From DATJGF01 sp035495315 (GTDB lineage Bacteria > Verrucomicrobiota > Verrucomicrobiia > Limisphaerales > UBA8199), in NCBI GenBank assembly GCA_035495315.1, contig DATJGF010000119.1, forward strand, positions 118,176 to 182,175: a stretch of 64,000 bases of DNA, given 5' to 3'. Below are positions 52,275-59,212 of this stretch, piece after piece. The stretch's first letter is position 1. Every line of letters begins with the position of its first letter. The notes under the pieces were generated by a model. That model did not search any database. It had not been told where the DNA came from and was given only the letters and a program-made list of their open reading frames with translations. Made by a program: the position numbers and the translations under genes.

Positions 52275-53543
52275 TCAGGAGCTCCCGGAACTGGTGTGCC
52301 CGCTGGTTTGAGTCGCCGGGGGAATAGTTTTAGCCGCCGGTGGCGGAGAACTCCCGCCAGCGGTGGCATTCGTTCGGCTCGCGGCGACGGGAGCGGCGGG
52401 TTTGCTCCCCGGCTCGCCGGGTCCGTGTTGGTTCGCTAATTGGCGATTTTTTTCGAGTTCTTCTTTGGGCGCCTCGAGGGCGACCACGTCACCGGGCGAG
52501 AGCCCCTCCTGAACCTCGGCATAGAAATAGTCCGCGATCCCTACCTTGACAGTGCGTTTTTCAAAACTGTTTCCGTGCTGCACGTAAACAAAACGTTCCA
52601 TTTGATCGCTGTCCGGGTTCTTTTCGGTGAACACCGCTTCGAGCGGCACTGCGGTGACACTGGCCGCGGAGGCCACTGGGATGCGGACGTTGGCAGTCAT
52701 GCCCGGGCGGACTCTTGGGTCAACATTCTTCAGCACGATGCGAGCGGGATACCCTTTGATGTTATTTTTAATGGTCGCCTGCGGTGAAATTCTCTCGACC
52801 AGGCCATTCACCTTAAGCCCAGGCACTGCCTCGACGGTCACCTCGACAGCCTCGGCGGGTTTCAGCCGTGGGACGTCGGCCTGGTTTACCTGCGCATTGA
52901 TGATCATCGAATTCAGATCGGCGATAGTTAGAACTTCAGTCCCGCTATTAAATCCGCCGGAGCCGGAGACGGCCTGGCCAACTGAAACCGGCCGGGTCAA
53001 GACCGTGCAATCGAAGGGGGCGCGTACTTCGGTTTTTGTCAGGCGCTCTTCAGTAAGAGAAAGGTCTTTCTGGGCGCGTTCCAAGGAATTCTTGGCTAGG
53101 TCATAAGCGGTCTTGGTGTCGTCATAGACCTCCTGGGAGATCAGTTTGTCCTGCAGCAATTGTCTCGCCCGTTTGTAATCGCGCTCGGCTTTTTCCACGC
53201 CGAGTTTGGCCTTCTCGATGTCGGTGAGATTGGAGGCGCGTTGCTGCTGGAGTTCGCTATCGTCGAGTTTGAAGAGCAAGTCATCCTTTTTGATGCGATC
53301 GCCAATATCGACCGGCAAGGTCAGCAGCAAGCCATTAATCTCCGGGCGAACGGAAACCTGTTCTGCCGGCGCGATCTCGCCGGCGGCATTCACTGCGAAA
53401 CTGATGTCGCGCAACTCTGCAATAGCCGTGGTCGCGCGTGACGGGACGGCGGTGGTCTGCCGGGCTTTATACCAATTGGCCCAGCCGTAGTATCCACCTG
53501 TTCCCACCACTGCTGCTAATACCAACCAAATCCAGTTCTTCAT
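52275..53543 (-). CDS. MacA/HlyD-like periplasmic adaptor protein
   Basis: From ATG 53543 (MKNWIWLVLAAVVG) the protein has 422 residues: one N-terminal helix, a biotinyl-lipoyl-like half near 45-75, a coiled-coil hairpin of about 90-160 (QQQRASNLTDIEKAKLG to KNSLERAQKDL), beta-barrel domains, and a flexible Pro/Ser-rich tail. It is the first gene of the operon and should link the permeases to an outer-membrane channel such as TolC. No TolC gene is in the window. The upstream ORF extension (to 53612) is not favoured. Confidence 0.93.
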   Translation of the reverse strand: MKNWIWLVLAAVVGTGGYYGWANWYKARQTTAVPSRATTAIAELRDISFAVNAAGEIAPAEQVSVRPEINGLLLTLPVDIGDRIKKDDLLFKLDDSELQQQRASNLTDIEKAKLGVEKAERDYKRARQLLQDKLISQEVYDDTKTAYDLAKNSLERAQKDLSLTEERLTKTEVRAPFDCTVLTRPVSVGQAVSGSGGFNSGTEVLTIADLNSMIINAQVNQADVPRLKPAEAVEVTVEAVPGLKVNGLVERISPQATIKNNIKGYPARIVLKNVDPRVRPGMTANVRIPVASAASVTAVPLEAVFTEKNPDSDQMERFVYVQHGNSFEKRTVKVGIADYFYAEVQEGLSPGDVVALEAPKEELEKNRQLANQHGPGEPGSKPAAPVAASRTNATAGGSSPPPAAKTIPPATQTSGHTSSGSS

Positions 53544-53652
53544 CAAATTCGCAAACGCTTGGATAATAACACTGGCCGATGGCCCGACACACGCCAAATC
53601 GGGGCTTGCCACTCTTCGGGCGAACCGCTTTGTTCTGCGCCGTTAGACGAAC
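53544..53652. promoter_or_regulatory. Divergent promoter region between exporter operon and EamA gene
   Basis: The 109 bp between the adaptor start and the EamA GTG must hold the promoters of the five-gene exporter operon (minus strand) and of the transporter (plus strand). No sharp -35/-10 or operator is visible. Confidence 0.3.
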
Positions 53653-54543
53653 GTGAAACCGTCGTATTTAATAATTCTGCTGGTGATGAACTTTTTCTGG
53701 GCCGCCGTGTATTCGGCCTACAAGCTGATTGGCGCCGATTTAGCCACCGGAGGTATTGTGACATTGCGTTTCGGAATGGCTGCACTTTTTTTGCTGTTTG
53801 CTTGGCCTTGGCTGCCTGGTCCGACTCCCCAGGGACGCGATTGGGTGGCCAGTTGCCTCATGGGGCTAATGCTGTTTGTCCTTGGGCAGCGCTTGCAAGT
53901 CTATGGTAACCAATTGGGCACCGCGGGTAATTCTTCTGTTTTAATGGGTTTCGAGCCGATCATCACGTCGGTCGCCGCGGCAATTTTCCTTCGGGAACGA
54001 ATCGGACCACGGCGGTGGATGGGTTTGGTGCTTGGATTCTGTGGAGTCGCGCTGCTGCATGGGGTTTGGCGAGCAGATTTTCGCTGGGCGGGTTTGACGG
54101 CAAGCCTGATCTTTATCTCTTCATTTGTGTGTGAAGCTGCATATTCAGTCATAGGTAAACCGATAGTGATGCGCGCGAGCGTGATGAAAATGCTGGCCAT
54201 CTCCCTCGTGGCCGGCACTGTGGGAAACCTTCTGATCGATGGTTCGACAACCATCCATGCAGCTCGGGCACTTTCGGCTCAGGCTTGGGTGCTGCTGGTC
54301 ATGTTGGCCCTGGTTTGCACGGCGATTGGCTATTCCATCTGGTTCGTCGTCATCCGTGAATGTCCGGTTAATGTCGCGGCGCTGACGGTCTTCGCACAAT
54401 CGGTATTTGGTGTTGCCATCGCCGCGCTCTGGCTGCACGAGCAATTGCACTGGGGTCAATTATTGGGAGGTTTCTGTATCATTGCAGCATTGGCGTGGGG
54501 TTTGTCCCGGCAGATTATGCAACGAAAGCTGAATGAGGAATGA
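53653..54543 (+). CDS. EamA-family transporter (DMT superfamily)
   Basis: The 296-residue protein starts at GTG 53653 (MKPSYLIILLVMNFFWA). It has about ten helices in two EamA repeats of five each. Members export amino acids, nucleobases or metabolites; the substrate is unknown. The last codons, ending LNEE and the stop, fall in a 7-bp repeat at 54531-54558, so the tail is probably not conserved. It is divergent from the exporter operon. Confidence 0.87.
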   Translation: MKPSYLIILLVMNFFWAAVYSAYKLIGADLATGGIVTLRFGMAALFLLFAWPWLPGPTPQGRDWVASCLMGLMLFVLGQRLQVYGNQLGTAGNSSVLMGFEPIITSVAAAIFLRERIGPRRWMGLVLGFCGVALLHGVWRADFRWAGLTASLIFISSFVCEAAYSVIGKPIVMRASVMKMLAISLVAGTVGNLLIDGSTTIHAARALSAQAWVLLVMLALVCTAIGYSIWFVVIRECPVNVAALTVFAQSVFGVAIAALWLHEQLHWGQLLGGFCIIAALAWGLSRQIMQRKLNEE

Positions 54544-54558
54544 CGAATAACGAATCTG
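54531..54558. repeat. 7-bp-period tract over the EamA stop codon (tract f)
   Basis: Four 7-bp units of GAATGAC type; the EamA TGA (54541-54543) lies inside the second unit. Confidence 0.8.
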
Positions 54559-54567
54559 GGATGCAAC

Positions 54568-54660
54568 CGGAAGGCCGAGCTCCGCGCAGCTCCGCGAGGC
54601 CCAAGAATAGAATGACTTTTTTGTGCGAAATTCTGGTGCCTCGCGGAGTGCGGTCTTCCG
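54568..54660. repeat. Nested inverted repeat between EamA and MMPL genes
   Basis: Inner arms CTCCGCGAGGC (54590-54600) and GCCTCGCGGAG (54638-54648) are perfect over 11 bp. Outer arms 54568-54577 and 54651-54660 pair over 10 bp with one mismatch. A short AGCTCCGCG duplication lies in the left arm. The element is in the convergent gap and may serve as a transcription barrier; a related palindrome lies in frame at 58397-58469. Confidence 0.72.
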
Positions 54661-54691
54661 AGAGGTGATTTGAGCAACACCTCCCTTGGAT

Positions 54692-57418
54692 CTAATATTC
54701 CTGTCCCGCCGGGGTTTGACTGTGCGGTATTTCAATCACCCAACCATGCCCCATGAGCAAGCAGAGCAACGCGGGCAAGAATGTCAGGCCGGCGATCATG
54801 CACGCAGCAATCCCCACCGCCATCATCTCACCAAGGCTGCGGATGCCACGGTGCTGCGCTAGAATCAGGGTGCCGAATCCGGTGATGGCAGTCAGGCCCG
54901 AAACCAGCACCGCTTTTCCCGTGCTTTTGGCGAAGATCCCCGGCCGTCGCTCTTCGGCGAACCGGTTCAGGATCTGAATGCCATTGGTTACACCGATGCC
55001 GACTACTAAAGGCACGGTCATGACATTGGCGGGATTGAAAGTAACGCCGGTTAGGCCCATAAATCCCAAGAGCCATACGCTCCCAATGGCGACAGGTAGC
55101 AGCGATAGTACCACGGCCAGCAGCGAGCGGAAATGCAGGAAGATCATCAGTGCGATCGCAATTAGAGAATACCACGCCGCTTGTTCGTAGCTGACTTTGA
55201 GCAGGGTGGTGTACTCGTAGATTTCGCTGGGGGCTCCCGTTACGCGATCGGAAGGCACCACCGAGGCCAGTTGTCCGAGGAACTCTTCTTGATTTGCGTG
55301 ATCCCAGATATCTTTTTTTGGGTAGACTTGAATCAAGTATTTGCCAGAGACGCCGATGAACCGGTCTCGCAGGGCTGGAGGCAAATCCTGCGGGCGCAAG
55401 GGGCGGCTGGTGTCCTGGGATTTGAGCGCGTCAAACATTGCGCGCAGTGCTCCAAACAGGCTCTGTTGAAACGCTTCGAGCTGATTCTCGTTGTGCCGGC
55501 TTTCGCTCAATAAGCCCTTACGGCAACTGTTTATTGCCTGACGCAAAGATCTCAGTTGAGCTGCAATCGCAGGGCTTTCTTTTTCAGCCTCGGTGGCTGC
55601 CAACCCGAGATAACCCATCAGGTACCAAAGGGTCGCACTCAATTCCGAACGCGATACGGGACGGCAATCGACCGGCGGAAAATCGATATGGGCTAGCTCG
55701 CGCTTAATTTCCCGAACCAGTTCCAATTTGCGGGTTTGGTCTTCAGTAAAGTAATCGGCGACCGATTCGACAGTTTCGACCGATGGCAGCCGTTTGATTC
55801 GATTTTCGTAAGCTTCGGCTTGTGGCGGGGAGTCAGCAATGACAGCGGCAAAAATCGCCGCGCGGCCGCCCGCATGCAACAGTTTTTGTTCATATCTGAC
55901 GGCTTCCTCTTCCTTGCCTTGCAGGTGGAGGAGGTTGTAATCGAAACGGACACGCGGAAACTGAAAAACCGCGAGGAGACAAAGAACCAGCGTCCCTGCA
56001 ACCACCAGCGCCGAATGCTCCAGCCATAACGTCTCGATGCGGACCCGGCCTTCACCGATGTGACCGAGTTCGCGATCGCGCAAGTTCTGCCGTCCACGTC
56101 TTAGCAGCACCGGTAACATGGTCATCATCGGAACCAGGCACAGGAGTAAGCCGCCTCCGGAGATGATGCCCATCTCACGAATGCCTTTAAACCGCGTCAA
56201 GGCCATCGCCAGAAAGGCAGCCGCTGTAGTAAAAGCGCCGGTGACGATCCCCTGGCCAGTGAAGACAGAGGAACGGCAAATCGCCTGGACCACGCTTCGG
56301 CCGTTGCGCATTTCTTCCTCGTAACGCGTGATGAAATGGATACCGAAATCGATTGCCAGGCCGATCAGCATCGGGGCGAAGGTGATCGTGAGAATATTGA
56401 GATGTCCAATAACCAGCGTGGTAAAGCCCATGGTATAAGCCAGTCCAATCAACAGGCATCCAGCCGCCTTGAGAGGCCGACCGAGCTGGCGGTAGGCGAT
56501 GATGAAGATCAGCGAACAAATCAGCAGCGCGGCGATGCTGGCGATGGTCGTATCGTGCTCGGCCTGCCGCATCTCATCAAAATCGAGTGCCAAGCTGCCG
56601 GTCAGGCCGACGTCTACCCCGGGCACCTCGACCTCGGTTTCGCGGATGAATTGGCGCAAGCGTTCGATTGCTGTTTCGGTAACCTCCAATTGCCGCGGTT
56701 GTACTGTTAGCAGATAAATCCGCCCTCGATCCAACGTGACATAAATGCTCTGCTCGGCGTCCGGTCCAGGGGCAAACAAGGCTTCAATTTCCGGTGGGGC
56801 TGGTGTGCCCGGGCGGAGCATACTCTGTCGCGCCTCGGTGACGAGTCGCTGCAGAAATGGCAAAGCCTTTATTAATCGCTCGGTATTCGGAGTCGCTTCT
56901 TGTGGCGCGGTACGGAAGGTCGTGTTGATTTGCTCAAATAAGGAAACCAGATTCGTTGCGTTGGTGAATTCTTTGATAAATGGCAGCTCCTCCTGTAACG
57001 ACTGATACAGTTCCTGGAGGTCCTGGGTCGGAGCCAGGAGCAAGCCCTTTGGGCCAAGGGTGGTGAAATCAGCCTTATAGAACAGATCGCTGAAGAGGTT
57101 CGTCGCCGGGCGGACTCGCGCCGCCAATCGTTCAATGAACTCACGGTTCCGTTCCTGATGTCCGCTTTCCACCAGGACCACTAGTTCATCCTGATGCGGA
57201 AATTCCTTTTGAAATTCCACAAAAATGCGATGCGACTTCATCTTTGGCCCGATGAGGTGGTCGCGATCCATGTCTAACTGCAAGTGAGTTGCGGTGTATA
57301 ATGCGCAAAAAATTGCCAGCACAATTTGCGGATAGAGAAAAGTCTTGGGATGAGTGCACACTGCGTGAGCAATCGTCCGCAATGCTCGGGCAAAACTCGA
57401 ATTTGAAAACGACCTCAT
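54692..57418 (-). CDS. RND/MMPL-family transporter (HpnN-like)
   Basis: From ATG 57418 (MRSFSNSSF) the product is 908 residues. It has a first helix, a large periplasmic domain, five helices with a sterol-sensing-like repeat (FAPMLIGLAIDFGIHFITRYEEEMRNG), a second periplasmic domain and a second helical half (VVGIGVTNGIQILNRFAEERRPG). The plan is that of the hopanoid transporter HpnN and related MMPL lipid exporters. With a squalene/phytoene synthase elsewhere in the window this fits isoprenoid or hopanoid lipid transport to the outer membrane; this is inference. The ORF extends to 57766 but the extra residues are not transporter-like. Confidence 0.88.
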   Translation of the reverse strand: MRSFSNSSFARALRTIAHAVCTHPKTFLYPQIVLAIFCALYTATHLQLDMDRDHLIGPKMKSHRIFVEFQKEFPHQDELVVLVESGHQERNREFIERLAARVRPATNLFSDLFYKADFTTLGPKGLLLAPTQDLQELYQSLQEELPFIKEFTNATNLVSLFEQINTTFRTAPQEATPNTERLIKALPFLQRLVTEARQSMLRPGTPAPPEIEALFAPGPDAEQSIYVTLDRGRIYLLTVQPRQLEVTETAIERLRQFIRETEVEVPGVDVGLTGSLALDFDEMRQAEHDTTIASIAALLICSLIFIIAYRQLGRPLKAAGCLLIGLAYTMGFTTLVIGHLNILTITFAPMLIGLAIDFGIHFITRYEEEMRNGRSVVQAICRSSVFTGQGIVTGAFTTAAAFLAMALTRFKGIREMGIISGGGLLLCLVPMMTMLPVLLRRGRQNLRDRELGHIGEGRVRIETLWLEHSALVVAGTLVLCLLAVFQFPRVRFDYNLLHLQGKEEEAVRYEQKLLHAGGRAAIFAAVIADSPPQAEAYENRIKRLPSVETVESVADYFTEDQTRKLELVREIKRELAHIDFPPVDCRPVSRSELSATLWYLMGYLGLAATEAEKESPAIAAQLRSLRQAINSCRKGLLSESRHNENQLEAFQQSLFGALRAMFDALKSQDTSRPLRPQDLPPALRDRFIGVSGKYLIQVYPKKDIWDHANQEEFLGQLASVVPSDRVTGAPSEIYEYTTLLKVSYEQAAWYSLIAIALMIFLHFRSLLAVVLSLLPVAIGSVWLLGFMGLTGVTFNPANVMTVPLVVGIGVTNGIQILNRFAEERRPGIFAKSTGKAVLVSGLTAITGFGTLILAQHRGIRSLGEMMAVGIAACMIAGLTFLPALLCLLMGHGWVIEIPHSQTPAGQEY

Positions 57419-57587
57419 TTCAATCGTCCTGGTGCTGAAAAATGAGAGGAAGCAAAGGCCGCGCTCGCCGATTCCTCCCGTCTCGCTACGATAAGCGGAA
57501 GTCGCTGACTTGCCAACAGGTCTGGGTAAAACACCTTCCGCGCACTTGCCAATAGCTGTTTTGGGAATTTGTCCTTTCCTTCTGTTA

Positions 57588-59168
57588 ATGTTCAGAGTTC
57601 TCCGCAAACATTCAGCGATTGTGACGCGTTCGAATTCTGCCGCGCCGTTTCTGACTCTTCGCGAGGCCACCTTCCGGTTGGGCGATGATCTCGTGTTTGC
57701 CGGCAGTTGCTGGACATTCCGACGTAACGAGCATTGGGCTGTGGTAGGACCCAACGGGTCTGGCAAGTCGTTATTGGCCGACGCCTTGCGTGGCCTGCTG
57801 CCCCTGGTTGGAGGCGAGTTGTGTTACCACTTCCAGGTGCCGGCTGGTTTGGCACCGGAGCAAGCCATAGGGCATGTCTCGTTCGAGGACCGCAAAGCTG
57901 AAATCCATGGTACCGTGGCCCAGTCGCGCTGGAACAGCATCGAAGAGGAAGGCGCCCTACAGGTGGGCGATTTTCTTGCCTATGAGCGCGTGATGGAGGT
58001 CAACCCCTACGAAGTAAGTGCCGCCCACCACCAGGCGCGGCGGCGATTCGAGGCGCGGTTGCGCCGGGCGGTGAGCCTGCTTGAAATCGGCCAGTTTTGG
58101 GACCGAACATTGCTGTCACTCTCAAACGGTGAGCGCCAGCGAGTCGAACTTGCGTCTGCTCTGTGCCATCCACTTCGGCTGCTTATTCTGGATGATCCAT
58201 TCGTGGGTCTGGATATTTATGCCCGAAAACGGTTGCATCAGGTTTTGGCCAAACTCATGCGTACTGCTTTGCGGGTCCTGCTGATTTCGCAAAGGCCTGA
58301 GGACTTGCCTCGCGGCATCACTCATGTGCTTCAGCTCGACGCCTGTCAGATCGTCGCCATCAGGTCTCGCGCTCGGATGCTGCGTCCCAGTCGGGGCTTC
58401 GGAAGAACGAGCCTCGCGAGTCCCCTTTCCACGAGAAACCAGGGACTCGCGGGGCTCGTCCTCCCGAAGGTAAGGGCCAACCTCGCACGGCCAAAACCGT
58501 TGGTAGTACTAAAGGATGTGACGGTCCAGTATGGCGAGGCGATCATTCTGAACAAGGTGAGTTGGACGGTGCGAAAGGGCGAAAGCTGGTCGCTGCTGGG
58601 GCCAAATGGCGCGGGCAAGTCGACCTTGCTTAGCTTGATCCTGGGCGATAATCCACAGGGTTATGTCAATGATGTCGAGGTCTTTGGCCAACGTCGTGGC
58701 ACAGGAGAATCCATCTTGGAGATGAAACGACGGATTGGGTGTGTTTCACCCGAATTGCACCTACATTTCAACAACGCCGCGAGTTGTTTCGAGGTAGTCG
58801 CTTCCGGGTTTTATGAAACGCTTGGACTGTTTGAACAGCCTGCGCCGTCACGGCGACGGGCTGTCCGCCGTTGGCTGAAAGCGTTCAAAATGCTCGAGTT
58901 TGCTAATACGCCGCTCTTCGCCCTATCTCTTGGCCAACAGCGGATGGCGCTCTTGGCACGCGCGCTTGTGAAAAGGCCGCACCTTCTGATTCTCGACGAG
59001 CCTTGCCAGGGATTGGATGCGGCACATCGACGTTTGTTTCTGAAGATCTTGGACACACTGCTGCGAGAGAAAACAGTGACTGCTATCTATGTGACTCACC
59101 GGCCGGATGAAATCCCTCGGTCGATACAACGCGTGCTTCGCCTGGTCAAAGGAAGAGTGATGCAGTAA
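57588..59168 (+). CDS. Tandem-NBD ABC ATPase (ModF-like)
   Basis: 526 residues from ATG 57588; a longer frame to TTG 57510 has a hydrophobic, less likely N-terminus. Two nucleotide-binding domains: the first has GPNGSGKS, LSNGERQRVELASAL and LLILDDPFVGLD; the second has GPNGAGKST, LSLGQQRMALLARAL and LLILDEPCQGLD. No membrane segment is seen. The order resembles ModF, the tandem ATPase linked to molybdate uptake, but no molybdate gene is nearby. The linker at about residues 271-294 is encoded by the 73-bp inverted repeat at 58397-58469. The gene is divergent from the HpnN-like gene. Confidence 0.9.
   Translation: MFRVLRKHSAIVTRSNSAAPFLTLREATFRLGDDLVFAGSCWTFRRNEHWAVVGPNGSGKSLLADALRGLLPLVGGELCYHFQVPAGLAPEQAIGHVSFEDRKAEIHGTVAQSRWNSIEEEGALQVGDFLAYERVMEVNPYEVSAAHHQARRRFEARLRRAVSLLEIGQFWDRTLLSLSNGERQRVELASALCHPLRLLILDDPFVGLDIYARKRLHQVLAKLMRTALRVLLISQRPEDLPRGITHVLQLDACQIVAIRSRARMLRPSRGFGRTSLASPLSTRNQGLAGLVLPKVRANLARPKPLVVLKDVTVQYGEAIILNKVSWTVRKGESWSLLGPNGAGKSTLLSLILGDNPQGYVNDVEVFGQRRGTGESILEMKRRIGCVSPELHLHFNNAASCFEVVASGFYETLGLFEQPAPSRRRAVRRWLKAFKMLEFANTPLFALSLGQQRMALLARALVKRPHLLILDEPCQGLDAAHRRLFLKILDTLLREKTVTAIYVTHRPDEIPRSIQRVLRLVKGRVMQ
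58397..58469. repeat. 73-bp near-perfect palindrome in frame between the two ABC domains
   Basis: The 28-bp arms 58397-58424 and 58442-58469 are complementary at 25 of 28 positions (18-bp core ACGAGCCTCGCGAGTCCC-type with one mismatch), around a 17-base loop. It encodes about 24 residues in the linker of the ModF-like protein without breaking the frame. Confidence 0.85.
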
Positions 59169-59212
59169 TGGAGTGTCGGAGTGATGGGTTTCCAATACCC
59201 CAATACCGGGGA

